The translations under genes and the position numbers were made by a program. Shown here piece by piece: positions 34,608 through 43,877 of a stretch of 64,000 nt of DNA; position 1 is the first letter of the stretch, and each line of letters begins with the position of its first letter. Origin of the DNA: BNWE01 sp964369545 (GTDB lineage Bacteria; Pseudomonadota; Alphaproteobacteria; UBA3830); assembly GCA_964369545.1 (NCBI GenBank), contig CAYJFA010000002.1, positions 62,001-126,000 of the forward strand, read 5' to 3'. Below the pieces are notes generated by a model. That model had not been told where the DNA came from and searched no databases. It worked only from the letters and a program-made list of their open reading frames with translations.

Positions 34608-36104
34608 ATGGTGCTTAAAGATATTTCGTTCGTTACTGATTTTATTGAAAAAAGTAGTGTTGTCGTGGGAGTGTATAGTAATGGAGAACTATCAAAAAGT
34701 GCTAAATCTTTAGATGATAAATTAAATGGTGAAATATCCAAAAACATAGAAAAAATCGAATTTAAAGGTAAAATATTTGAGTCAGTTTCTTTTGTTTCCG
34801 CAAGTGATTTTTATAAACAAATTGTTTTGATAAGTCTTGGAGATGTCGACAAAAAATTTACGAATTATGAACTTGAAAAACTTGGGGCGGCTATTTATTC
34901 CAGTGCAAAAATTTTGGATTCCTGTGTCGCTGCGATTGGACCTGAGGATATACAATCAGATTTAAAGTCTTTTCAATCTATTATTGCATTTGGATCCCTA
35001 TTGAAATCATGGAATTTTGATAAATATAAAACAAAGAAAGATGAAAAAGTAAAATTATTAAATCTTCAATTCTTAACAGCAGATACGGAAACATCTGAGA
35101 AAGATTTCAAGAAATTCAAAAATCTTGCGGATTCAATTTTTTTAACACGTTCAGTGGTTTCAGAGCCGGCGAATGTCATATATCCCGAAAGTTTAGCAGA
35201 GATTGCGCAAAAAGAATTATTACCGCTTGGAGTAGAGGTCGAAATTTTAAATAGACACGATATGAGCGCGCTTGGAATGAATGCTTTACTTGGAGTTGCA
35301 CAAGGAAGTGTTCAGGAGCCGAAGTTAGTTGTACTTCATTGGAATGGCGGATCAAACAAATCTGAAAAGCCAATAGCATTTGTTGGAAAAGGTGTAACGT
35401 TCGATAGCGGAGGTATAAGCCTTAAACCGGGCGACGGGATGCATGAAATGCGATATGATATGACCGGCTCTGGTGTTGTGCTTGGATTAATGAAGGCTAT
35501 TGCCTTAAATAAATTGCCTGTAAATGTGGTTGGCATAATGGCTCTTGTGGAAAATATGCCTTCGGGAACAGCGCAGCGTCCGGGGGACATTGTAAAATCT
35601 ATGTCTGGTCAAACAATAGAGATTTTGAACACGGATGCTGAAGGAAGGTTGATTCTAGCAGATGCGCTTTGGTATACGCAAAACAGATTTGCTCCTGAAG
35701 TCATGATAGATTTAGCGACTTTGACAGGGGCGATTGTTGTTGCGCTAGGCCATGAATTTGCAGGGTTATTCAGTAACGATGATGAACTTGCTGCGCAAAT
35801 CACAAAATCGTCTGAATTTACCGGTGAAAAAGTATGGCGAATGCCGATGACAGATCATTTTGATAAAGGGATAAACTCCGAAATAGCTGATATGCAAAAT
35901 ATGGGTAAGCCAAATGTTCGTGGAAGCAGTATTACTGCCGCTCATTTCCTAAAAAGATTCGTGAATGATGTAAGGTGGGCGCATATAGATATTGCTGGTG
36001 TTATGATTTCTTCTGATGATTTATTTATTTCCTCAAAAGGAGCGACAGGATTCGGAGTTCATTTATTGTACGATTTTTTGTGCAAAGATAGATGCGGCAG
36101 TTAA
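34608..36104 (+). CDS. pepA: Leucyl aminopeptidase
   Basis: Cytosolic dimetal M17 aminopeptidase releasing N-terminal residues; in E. coli PepA also binds DNA. The 498-residue protein has an N-terminal macro-like domain and a catalytic domain with VGKGVTFDSGGISLKP (metal and catalytic lysine), the YDMTGSG loop and the signature NTDAEGRL. The start at 34608 is chosen because TGGAGG lies six bases upstream; the frame opens four codons earlier at a TTG that falls within that ribosome binding site. It follows trmJ by 15 bases and ends before the convergent Trm112-like gene. Confidence 0.95.
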   Translation: MVLKDISFVTDFIEKSSVVVGVYSNGELSKSAKSLDDKLNGEISKNIEKIEFKGKIFESVSFVSASDFYKQIVLISLGDVDKKFTNYELEKLGAAIYSSAKILDSCVAAIGPEDIQSDLKSFQSIIAFGSLLKSWNFDKYKTKKDEKVKLLNLQFLTADTETSEKDFKKFKNLADSIFLTRSVVSEPANVIYPESLAEIAQKELLPLGVEVEILNRHDMSALGMNALLGVAQGSVQEPKLVVLHWNGGSNKSEKPIAFVGKGVTFDSGGISLKPGDGMHEMRYDMTGSGVVLGLMKAIALNKLPVNVVGIMALVENMPSGTAQRPGDIVKSMSGQTIEILNTDAEGRLILADALWYTQNRFAPEVMIDLATLTGAIVVALGHEFAGLFSNDDELAAQITKSSEFTGEKVWRMPMTDHFDKGINSEIADMQNMGKPNVRGSSITAAHFLKRFVNDVRWAHIDIAGVMISSDDLFISSKGATGFGVHLLYDFLCKDRCGS

Positions 36105-36157
36105 TGCTTATAAACATTAACGGTTTATAATCAATAAAAATTATACGACTTAATAAT

Positions 36158-36367
36158 TTATACCTCTGTTTTTTCGGCAAACTCAGGAACTAGGATAGGG
36201 ACACCATCTTTTATTGGATACGAAAGTGTTGAATTTCTGCATACTAAGCTTATGGTTTTATTGGTGCTATTTTTATTGCTTTTGATTTCGAGCTTTCCTC
36301 CGCTTACAGGACATACTAGAAAATTTAAGAGCTTATCGCTGATTAAAGGAGTTTCTTTTTCCATCAT
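36158..36367 (-). CDS. Trm112-like (UPF0434) small protein
   Basis: A 69-residue protein of the Trm112/UPF0434 family, with LLNFLVCPVSGGKLEI near residues 13-28, LVCRN near 46-50 and the final YPIKDGVPILVP. In eukaryotes Trm112 activates several methyltransferases; bacterial homologues are poorly characterised and may act similarly. Only two cysteines remain, so a full Cys4 zinc site is absent, as in many bacterial members. Its ATG overlaps the rho stop codon (ATGA), so it is co-translated with rho. Confidence 0.85.
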   Translation of the reverse strand: MMEKETPLISDKLLNFLVCPVSGGKLEIKSNKNSTNKTISLVCRNSTLSYPIKDGVPILVPEFAEKTEV

Positions 36368-37620
36368 TGATTCATGTTGTTAAAAAAATCAGAATTGTTT
36401 TTCGATGTTTTCATTTTACTTACGAGAAATTCCATTCCATCGCAAGTTCCCATTGGCATAAGCACTCTCCTTAATACCCACATTTTTGATAATGTTGGGC
36501 GATCAACAAGCAGTTCTTCTTTCCGAGTGCCTGATTTCGTAATATCAATTGCCGGGAAGGTTCTTTTGTCCGATAATTTTCTATCCAAAACTATTTCTGC
36601 GTTACCTGTTCCTTTGAATTCTTCAAATATAACTTCATCCATTCTAGAACCTGTTTCCACAAGAGCGGTTCCGATTATCGTAAGAGATCCGCCTTCTTCA
36701 ATGTTTCTTGCCGCGCCAAAAATTCTTTTTGGACGCTGTAATGCATTTGCATCAACTCCACCTGTGAGAACTTTTCCAGATGATGGGCATACAGTATTAT
36801 AGGCTCTCGCTAATCTTGTGATGGAATCTAATAAAATTACGACATCTTTTTTATGTTCTACCAATCTTTTAGCTTTTTCGATAACCATTTCAGCTACTTG
36901 AACATGACGGGTGGGAACTTCATCAAATGTCGAACTGATAACTTCACCGTTTACAGATCTGCGCATATCGGTCACTTCTTCAGGGCGTTCATCTATAAGT
37001 AGAACAATAAGATAAGTCTCCGGAGAATTTGTTGTAATTGCCCTTGCGATATTTTGGAGCATTACGGTTTTTCCAGTCCGCGGCGGAGCAACGATTAACG
37101 CTCTCTGCCCTCGACCGAGCGGAGAAATAATTTCAATTATACGTGTTGTTAGATCTTTTTCTTCAGGATTATCTATTTCAAGAGAAAGTTTGGAATCAGG
37201 ATATAGTGGAGTTAAATCATCAAAATTGATTCGGTGTTTTGCGGTTTCTAAAGAATCTCCATTAACAAGATTTATTTTTGACATCGCAAAATATCTTTCA
37301 CCTTCCTTTGGAGATCTGATAATTCCTTCGAGCGTGTCGCCGGTTTTTAAGCTGTATTTTCTTATTTGGGATGGAGAAACATATATATCATCTGATCCTG
37401 CCATGTAATTTGCCTCTGGAGATCTCAAAAAACCAAATCCATCCTGCAAAACTTCTAAAACTCCCTCGCCGATAATTTCAATACTATTTTCTGAAAGCTT
37501 TTTTAGTATTGCAAACATTAAATCTTGACGTTTCATGGCGGCAGTATTTTCAATTTCTAAACTTTCTGCAAATGCAACCAGCTCAGCTGGCATTTTGACT
37601 TTTATATCTTTTAAGCGCAT
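36364..37620 (-). CDS. rho: Transcription termination factor Rho
   Basis: Hexameric RNA-dependent ATPase/helicase that ends transcription. The 418-residue protein has the N-terminal RNA-binding cold-shock-like domain with GFGFLRSPEANY (about 66-77), the Walker A APPRTGKT (about 177-184), VLLIDERPEEV, Walker B VILLDSITRLARA and the R-loop/Q-loop region GGVDANALQRPKRIFGAARN. The length equals E. coli Rho (419). GAGAGAG precedes the start. About 165 bases separate it from tRNA-Phe upstream; Rho leaders are often autoregulatory, but no clear signal is visible. Confidence 0.97.
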   Translation of the reverse strand: MRLKDIKVKMPAELVAFAESLEIENTAAMKRQDLMFAILKKLSENSIEIIGEGVLEVLQDGFGFLRSPEANYMAGSDDIYVSPSQIRKYSLKTGDTLEGIIRSPKEGERYFAMSKINLVNGDSLETAKHRINFDDLTPLYPDSKLSLEIDNPEEKDLTTRIIEIISPLGRGQRALIVAPPRTGKTVMLQNIARAITTNSPETYLIVLLIDERPEEVTDMRRSVNGEVISSTFDEVPTRHVQVAEMVIEKAKRLVEHKKDVVILLDSITRLARAYNTVCPSSGKVLTGGVDANALQRPKRIFGAARNIEEGGSLTIIGTALVETGSRMDEVIFEEFKGTGNAEIVLDRKLSDKRTFPAIDITKSGTRKEELLVDRPTLSKMWVLRRVLMPMGTCDGMEFLVSKMKTSKNNSDFFNNMNQ

Positions 37621-37787
37621 ACTCTCTCTTCAATTTTTTGGATAAAAACAACGATCTTCATTATCAATACAATAACTATTTTTATATTGAAATAGCAAGT
37701 GTAAATGACAACGATTAACTATATCAACAATATCCCGTTTTTTATTTAATATACTCTTAATTTTGATAAAAAACTATAAGATGATTG

Positions 37788-37863
<76 letters not shown>

Positions 37864-38017
37864 ATTTATGATAAGAAATTCTTGTAGAAATCTACATGTA
37901 TCTCATTATCAGTGATATTATAATTATATAAAATTATTATATTGTCCAGATCTTTTTGATCTTAATTTGAGTTTTTTCTTTATTGATATATTATTGTGTG
38001 GCATTAAGATTAGAAAA

Positions 38018-39448
38018 ATGAATAGAAAAAAACATTCGAACGCAAAATCATTTCTGAGCTATATTTGTTATTCGGCAATATTTTTATTGTTTGCTATTGT
38101 AGCCACTTGTATTTTATATAACGCAAATTGGATATTTGGCGACGATTGGCAAATAATGGCTACTACTGCTGTTAATAAGTTCGGGTTACATGGCCATTAT
38201 GGTGGAGGAAGATTTTGGCCACTAGGATTATGCGATTATAATTTATTAATTTTTATAAAGGGAGGAAATACTCCATTAGGACATTACTTGTACAATACTT
38301 TTATACTTGCAATATTTTTGATCACTATATTTTATTTGATAAAGGAGATTGTCAAAGACAATCAACAAAGTTTATATCTTTTTACTTTTTTCTTTCTAAT
38401 TTTGCTTATTACAAAAGATTTTATAAGAATTCATATAGATGTTATCTATCCAGAAAGAACGATGGTTTTTGTGCTTTCAGTATTTTTATTATTCTATTTG
38501 AAAGGATTAAATACAGATAAAACTCTATATTATCTTATCGCTTTTTTATCGGCATGTTATCTTACTTATTGTAAAGAACCAATGTTTGGAGCGCTTCTTG
38601 TAATATCTTCAACAAATTTGTTGTTAAAATATAAAAAAATGTCTGATAAAGAATTATATTTTTATGTAGCATTGATAGTTAATTCCATTGTTTATTTTTC
38701 TCTATGGTATTTTTTTGCTTTTAAAACAGAAACTAAATTCTATAATTTAATATTCTCTAGTTATCTTTCGGTTGTTGAATTGATAAAAAAAATTATCAAT
38801 GATAAACCTATTTTTATTTTAATAACAGTTATTGGGGTTACTCATTTGTACTATATAATAATCAAAAAAGATTATGAGCGATTATTTTATGATAGTTTAT
38901 TATTTGCTGGAATCGCCTATGCGGGTGCTTTTATATATTTAAATTTAATACATTCTTACTATTTTTTGATTGCGTTGTTATTCACTTTTCCATCATTTAT
39001 ATATTGGATAAATTATGGATTCAAATGTGAAAAAAAAATATTTTCATTTATTTTTATGTGTGCTGTTTTCGTATTGTCCATATATAACATTAATTTAACG
39101 ATTAAATTCATCGAGTGTATTCATACTTTCCGTGAAGAAGATAAGAAGTTGATTAAAACACTAGAATCGCTACAACAGAGTGGAAAAAAAATAGTTTTTT
39201 TTGATACTCCGGACAAAAAAGCTTGGTGGTATTATAATATATGCAATTCGTTTTTTAAATATCAAATAAAAAAGGACATTGATATTCTAATTGTTACTAG
39301 CTTAGAAGAGATATCTCCCAATGATGTTGTTATATATCCCCCATTTGAAACGCTCAGATTAAAGAAAATGATAGAAAAAATAGATTTTGAAAAAATATAT
39401 TTCCATCCGATTATAAATACGAGAGTGGGGATAGTCTACGTTAAATAA
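38018..39448 (+). CDS. Polytopic membrane protein, possible GT-C glycosyltransferase
   Basis: A 476-residue protein with about ten to eleven membrane segments and a C-terminal soluble part of roughly 90 residues. After the first membrane segment it carries IFGDDWQIMATTAV, placing a pair of acidic residues in the first external loop as in GT-C type glycosyltransferases that use lipid-linked sugars. No closer family is recognised. The start at 38018 is preferred to an upstream TTG at 37967; the ribosome binding site is weak. Base composition is markedly AT-rich with many Phe, Ile, Tyr and Lys codons. It lies alone on the plus strand between tRNA-Phe and a convergent symporter gene. A role in surface-polysaccharide assembly is a guess. 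Confidence 0.6.
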   Translation: MNRKKHSNAKSFLSYICYSAIFLLFAIVATCILYNANWIFGDDWQIMATTAVNKFGLHGHYGGGRFWPLGLCDYNLLIFIKGGNTPLGHYLYNTFILAIFLITIFYLIKEIVKDNQQSLYLFTFFFLILLITKDFIRIHIDVIYPERTMVFVLSVFLLFYLKGLNTDKTLYYLIAFLSACYLTYCKEPMFGALLVISSTNLLLKYKKMSDKELYFYVALIVNSIVYFSLWYFFAFKTETKFYNLIFSSYLSVVELIKKIINDKPIFILITVIGVTHLYYIIIKKDYERLFYDSLLFAGIAYAGAFIYLNLIHSYYFLIALLFTFPSFIYWINYGFKCEKKIFSFIFMCAVFVLSIYNINLTIKFIECIHTFREEDKKLIKTLESLQQSGKKIVFFDTPDKKAWWYYNICNSFFKYQIKKDIDILIVTSLEEISPNDVVIYPPFETLRLKKMIEKIDFEKIYFHPIINTRVGIVYVK

Positions 39449-39451
39449 TCA

Positions 39452-40624
39452 TTATTTTTTAAGTTTATATGTAATTTTATCAAAAATTATTGCAATAGAG
39501 CCGTTCCCCGCTACATTGCAGGCCGTAATTATCGGATCAAAGAGTATATATAAAGCGGTTATCAATCCGAGCATATCTGTGTTAAATCCTAGATATTTTT
39601 GCAAAATAGGAAGCATTACTAAAATTCCGCCTCCTGGAACTGCGGCGACAGCAAATTTTGCAAGCATAAAATAAAAAGCGAAAATCAGATAATTAGAGAA
39701 AGTTGGAATATCAATCCCAAATGAGGTCATAACAGCAATGGATATCATGGGAATGAAAAAGCAGTCTCCTACAAGATGCACATTAACTGTTGCGGGAATT
39801 ATGATTGCTGCATTTTCTCTATTTGTAGAGTTATTTTCCGCAGCTTTTATAGATAACGGAAGAGCCGCTGCACTGGACATTGAGCCAAATCCGGTTATTA
39901 CGGCTGGCAGAGTGTTTTTTAAGTACAAAATAAATGTTTTGAAATTACAAGATGATAGTAATATAAATTGCATTAAAACAGCACCATACGCGGATATTAT
40001 AAATATCAATAAAATCGGGAAGTAATCTTTGCAAATCGTGGAAAGCATCCCATCGTGCTCCAATTTTAAAGTTGTTCCGATAATAAACAGCGGCATTATT
40101 GGTGTAAGGATTTTGAAAAAATATTTTTGAAATGAATCAAAGGTATTAGATATTTTTTGGAAAATATTTCTTTTCAAAAATCCACTTATGAGTCCTAAAA
40201 TACATCCAGAAATAAGTGCTAAATCATTTGATATGATTTTTGGTATATTTATAGAAAACATCGGAATTAACAAAGACGATCCTTGATTGACTTTTACAAC
40301 TGATTTCATCATGCCGAACCAAGTAAATAATAGGCTGATCATATATGACAATATTGTGTTAATAAAATTTGAAAAGCATATTAATGGGATGATAATCGCT
40401 ATAAATTTTAAAGCTTTTGTTTCCAGTTTTCTAATTGAGTTAAATACTAAGGAAAAAATTATAAATGGCAGAAAAAATATCAATAATTCCTTTATTGTTA
40501 AGCTAATTGAATAAAAAAACGATTTCAAATTATATGAGATATATTCGCCAAAAAAAAATGAAAAAAGTACACATATTAACAAGATTATCGGCATTACAAA
40601 ATTTTTTATTTTATGAATAGACAT
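39452..40624 (-). CDS. Dicarboxylate/amino acid:cation symporter
   Basis: A 390-residue inner-membrane importer of the DAACS family (GltP/SstT/DctA relatives) using Na+ or H+ gradients to import dicarboxylates or amino acids such as glutamate, aspartate or serine. Diagnostic segments are the first re-entrant hairpin GFGSMSSAAALPLSIKAAE (about 240-258), AAVPGGGILVMLPIL, and LFDPIITACNVAGNGSIAI near the C terminus, aligned with the conserved transmembrane 8 Asp and Asn positions. The start at ATG 40624 is preferred to the upstream TTG. It follows nusB by about 20 bases on the same strand. Substrate specificity is not readable by eye. Confidence 0.82.
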   Translation of the reverse strand: MSIHKIKNFVMPIILLICVLFSFFFGEYISYNLKSFFYSISLTIKELLIFFLPFIIFSLVFNSIRKLETKALKFIAIIIPLICFSNFINTILSYMISLLFTWFGMMKSVVKVNQGSSLLIPMFSINIPKIISNDLALISGCILGLISGFLKRNIFQKISNTFDSFQKYFFKILTPIMPLFIIGTTLKLEHDGMLSTICKDYFPILLIFIISAYGAVLMQFILLSSCNFKTFILYLKNTLPAVITGFGSMSSAAALPLSIKAAENNSTNRENAAIIIPATVNVHLVGDCFFIPMISIAVMTSFGIDIPTFSNYLIFAFYFMLAKFAVAAVPGGGILVMLPILQKYLGFNTDMLGLITALYILFDPIITACNVAGNGSIAIIFDKITYKLKK

Positions 40625-40644
40625 AATTAACAACAAGCAACTTA

Positions 40645-41109
40645 TTAATTTCTCACACTTTTTGATGCTTCGTTTAGCAATCCATTTATGAATGATACTT
40701 CATTGTATTCAAAAAAGCCTTTTGTAATTTCTATATATTCATTAAAAATTACATTAGATGGAATTTCTTTAAAAAACATCAATTCAGCAATTCCTAATCT
40801 TAATATGCATTTTAATACGGAATCAATTCTTTCCAATGTCCAATTTTCAGATAGATGACGAGATATTGTTTCATCTATATGGGGTAAATTTTTAGAAGTT
40901 GTTTCAAGTAGTTTTTTGAAAAACTTTTTATCAATTTCTAGAGTAGAAATGCTATCAGTTATGAAGGCGCAGCCATCAAGATTAAAATTTTCGATTGTTT
41001 TTTCTATAGTATGATTACATAACTCAGCGCTATACATGGACTGTACGGCACAAAATCTAGACATTCCCCGCCGTCCGATTTTTGGCTTGCGTTTTTCTTG
41101 TTCTTGCAT
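40645..41109 (-). CDS. nusB: Transcription antitermination factor NusB
   Basis: RNA-binding helical protein of the rRNA antitermination complex, acting with NusE. The 154-residue protein has the N-terminal RRGMSRFCAVQSMYS (the basic helix contacting boxA RNA) and the C-terminal INEYIEITKGFFEYNEVSFINGLLN-type segment, here NEYIEITKGFF and FINGLLNEA, characteristic of NusB. The middle is diverged, as is usual. It is the fourth gene of an apparent minus-strand operon (MFS, lpxK, rpiB, glyA, nusB) with 28 bases after glyA, matching the glyA...nusB neighbourhood common in alphaproteobacteria. Confidence 0.9.
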   Translation of the reverse strand: MQEQEKRKPKIGRRGMSRFCAVQSMYSAELCNHTIEKTIENFNLDGCAFITDSISTLEIDKKFFKKLLETTSKNLPHIDETISRHLSENWTLERIDSVLKCILRLGIAELMFFKEIPSNVIFNEYIEITKGFFEYNEVSFINGLLNEASKSVRN

Positions 41110-41137
41110 AATAAAGGCCTGTGTAATATGTAAATGC

Positions 41138-42400
41138 CTAGTATAGAGGAAATGCCTTACACAAAGCTAGTGTTTCTGATCTTACTTTTTGTTTTATTGC
41201 AGAATATTTTTCCTTTCCATAATTTGAAAGCACAGTATATATCATATCTGCAATTTTTCTAAATTCAGAGATTCCTAATTTTCTAGTTGTCATCGCAGCT
41301 GAGCCTATTCTAATACCAGATGCTAATGAAGGAGATAGTTTATCGTATGGAATCGTGTTTTTATTGCACGTAATTCCAACTTCTTCTAATTCTATTTCCG
41401 CGGTTTTTCCGTTAATAGGTAACTTTGAAAGGTCTACAATTGATAAATGGCTTTCTGTACCGCTGGAAACTATGTCCAATCCAAGTTCCTTTAGTCTTTC
41501 TGCCATAGCTACTGAGTTATCGAGGACATTTTTCGCGTATTGTTTAAATTCCGGACGTAATGCCTCGCCAAATGCAACTGCTTTTGCTGCAATTGAATGC
41601 ATTTGTGGTCCGCCTTGCACACCAGGAAACACCGCGCTGTTGATTTTTTTTGCAAGAGATTCATCATTAGTAAGAATTATGCCGCCGCGTGGTCCTCGTA
41701 ATGTTTTGTGCGTCGTTGATGTTGTTACATGTGCGTGATCTATAGGAGAAGGGTATAATTCCGCGACAATCAATCCAGCATAATGTGCAATGTCAGCAAA
41801 CAAAAATGCGCCAACTGAATCTGCTATTTTCCTAAATCTTTTAAAATCTATTTTTCTAGAATATGCTGACGCGCCTGCAATGATGATTCTTGGTTTGTGT
41901 TCATTTGCTAATTGCTGCACTTGGTCGTAATCAATTAATCCGTTTTGATCAACTCCATAAGATACTGCGTTAAACCATTTTCCTGATATTGTTGGTGCAG
42001 CTCCATGCGTTAAATGACCGCCCATATCCAAACTCATTCCAAGTATTGTATCTCCAGGTTTTGCGAGTGCATATAGTACCGATAAATTTGCCTGTGCTCC
42101 AGAATGAGGCTGAACATTTCCGAATTTGCAGTTAAATAATTTACAGATTCTTTCTATTGCTAGGTTCTCTGCAACATCGACAAATTCACATCCGCCATAA
42201 TATCTTTTTCCGGAATAACCTTCTGCGTATTTGTTTGTCATAACGCAACCAAGTGCTGCCATGACTTCTTTTGAGACAAAATTTTCAGATGCGATCAATT
42301 CGATTTGAGCTTGCTGTCTTTGCAGTTCATTTTTTATGGATTCGAATACAGCTTTATCTGTGATTTCACTTTCATTCATTAAATATCCTAAAAAATTCAT
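41138..42400 (-). CDS. glyA: Serine hydroxymethyltransferase
   Basis: PLP enzyme converting serine and tetrahydrofolate to glycine and methylene-THF, the main source of one-carbon units. The 420-residue protein has QIELIASENFVS (about 32-43), YAEGYSGKRYYGG and the PLP-lysine site TTSTTHKTLRGPRGG (Lys232). The start at 42400 lies one base after the rpiB stop codon, with AAGGGGGA upstream; a second ATG seven codons later with its own AGGA is also possible. The first start aligns better with alphaproteobacterial homologues that begin MSFF. Genes rpiB, glyA and nusB are tightly spaced. Confidence 0.96.
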   Translation of the reverse strand: MNFLGYLMNESEITDKAVFESIKNELQRQQAQIELIASENFVSKEVMAALGCVMTNKYAEGYSGKRYYGGCEFVDVAENLAIERICKLFNCKFGNVQPHSGAQANLSVLYALAKPGDTILGMSLDMGGHLTHGAAPTISGKWFNAVSYGVDQNGLIDYDQVQQLANEHKPRIIIAGASAYSRKIDFKRFRKIADSVGAFLFADIAHYAGLIVAELYPSPIDHAHVTTSTTHKTLRGPRGGIILTNDESLAKKINSAVFPGVQGGPQMHSIAAKAVAFGEALRPEFKQYAKNVLDNSVAMAERLKELGLDIVSSGTESHLSIVDLSKLPINGKTAEIELEEVGITCNKNTIPYDKLSPSLASGIRIGSAAMTTRKLGISEFRKIADMIYTVLSNYGKEKYSAIKQKVRSETLALCKAFPLY

Positions 42401-42401
42401 C

Positions 42402-42854
42402 CTAGTCCCCCTTGATTTGCTTATCGATTAAATGTAGCCGACCTTCATGCCTGCCGTATTCAAACTCTGTTTTAAAAAATATTTGAACACATTCTAGCGC
42501 TGTTTCTTTATCAATAATATTAGCGCCAAATATAATTACATTAGCGTTATTATGCTTTCTTGACATTTCTGCCATTTTTTCATTAAAGCATAGCGCGGCA
42601 CGTATGCCTGTATTCCTATTAGCGGCTATAGACATTCCAATACCAGTCCCGCAAATCAATATACCATAATATTTATTTTGAGAAGAAGAAAGAATTTGAT
42701 GAACTAATTTTTGCGTAAATATAGGATAATCACAGGATTCAATATTTTTTGTTCCAAGGTCGATTATGTTTTCATGTTGTAATTTTTCTACCAAATATTG
42801 TTTTAATAAAAATCCTGCGTGATCAGATGCTATAAAGATTTTTTTGTTAATCAT
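42402..42854 (-). CDS. rpiB: Ribose-5-phosphate isomerase B
   Basis: Interconverts ribose-5-phosphate and ribulose-5-phosphate in the pentose phosphate pathway. The 150-residue protein has FIASDHAGFLLKQYL (residues 7-21), ILICGTGIGMSIAANR (about 66-81) with the catalytic-loop cysteine, and HNNANVIIFGA, all RpiB/LacAB signatures. It is followed one base after its stop codon by glyA, an order common in alphaproteobacteria. The start has only a weak ribosome binding site. Confidence 0.95.
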   Translation of the reverse strand: MINKKIFIASDHAGFLLKQYLVEKLQHENIIDLGTKNIESCDYPIFTQKLVHQILSSSQNKYYGILICGTGIGMSIAANRNTGIRAALCFNEKMAEMSRKHNNANVIIFGANIIDKETALECVQIFFKTEFEYGRHEGRLHLIDKQIKGD

Positions 42855-42878
42855 TTTATTTTTCTAATTATTTTAATT

Positions 42879-43868
42879 TTATATTTTTAGTAATGATACG
42901 AGCTTCGAGTTATCCTTCCAAATAATTTTTACTGGAACTACCGCTATAAAAGTGTGAAATCTTTTTGGAATTCTCATAAGGTCTTTTTCTGTGGTTACTA
43001 ATTTCGCGTTATATACTTTTGCTTCATCTATAAGATTAATGATGTCATCATCTGAAAATGGGTGGTGATCAGGGAAACTTAAAGTTTTCACTACATTTAA
43101 TTTCTGGATTAATGAATCAAAAAATTTTTGAGGATATCCAATACCGCAGAATGCAAAAATTCTTGTGCCGGGTTCTATATTTGATAAATTTTGCTCCAGA
43201 TATCCAAATATTACCGGCATAGAATCTGGAATTTTTGATTTAATTTCTTCTGTATTTTCAATTGCATTACTGGTAATAATAATGACGGCATCAATATCTT
43301 TTTTTATTATATCAAAATTTAGTCTATTTGGGCCAAGAGGAAGCATTTCGCCATTTCCAAATTTTTGCGAATTATCGATGACTATAATTTTGATGTTAGG
43401 ATATAGATATTTTTGCGTTATTCCATCATCTAAAATAAATAAGTTATATCCGTTTTGTTCGGCTGATCTAGCGCTTTTTGCTCTGTCCTTACCAACAAAT
43501 ATGTCTGCATATTGTGAGAGGAGTAGTGGTTCATCTCCCACATCTCTGAATGAATGAGTTTTATTATTAACAATGAATGTTTTTTTAGACAATCTGCCGA
43601 AACCTCTGCTAATGATTGCGGGTTTCTTATCTATTTTTTTTAGAATATCGCATATTGAAGCAGCGACTATAGTTTTTCCCGATCCTCCAGCAGTAATTCC
43701 ACCGACTGCAATTACTTTAGATGTTGCAGATTTATATTTATATTTTTTCCCATAATTAAACTTTGCAATCAAGGAATATATTTTACTGATGGGATATAAA
43801 ATGCATTTTAATAGAGCATTTATGTCAGATTGGTACCAAAACTTTGGAGTCATCCAACGTATTTCCAT
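42879..43868 (-). CDS. lpxK: Tetraacyldisaccharide 4'-kinase
   Basis: Phosphorylates the 4' position of the lipid A disaccharide precursor, giving lipid IVA at the inner membrane. The 329-residue protein has the N-terminal amphipathic/hydrophobic segment, the Walker A GGITAGGSGKT (about 57-66), IISRGFGR, DVGDEPLLLSQ and ILDDGITQKYL, where bacterial LpxK usually reads LDDGFQ. Later EKDLMRIP is also conserved. Its presence implies a lipid A-containing outer membrane. It begins nine bases after the MFS gene and lies upstream of rpiB. Confidence 0.93.
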   Translation of the reverse strand: MEIRWMTPKFWYQSDINALLKCILYPISKIYSLIAKFNYGKKYKYKSATSKVIAVGGITAGGSGKTIVAASICDILKKIDKKPAIISRGFGRLSKKTFIVNNKTHSFRDVGDEPLLLSQYADIFVGKDRAKSARSAEQNGYNLFILDDGITQKYLYPNIKIIVIDNSQKFGNGEMLPLGPNRLNFDIIKKDIDAVIIITSNAIENTEEIKSKIPDSMPVIFGYLEQNLSNIEPGTRIFAFCGIGYPQKFFDSLIQKLNVVKTLSFPDHHPFSDDDIINLIDEAKVYNAKLVTTEKDLMRIPKRFHTFIAVVPVKIIWKDNSKLVSLLKI

Positions 43869-43877
43869 ATTATTTTT

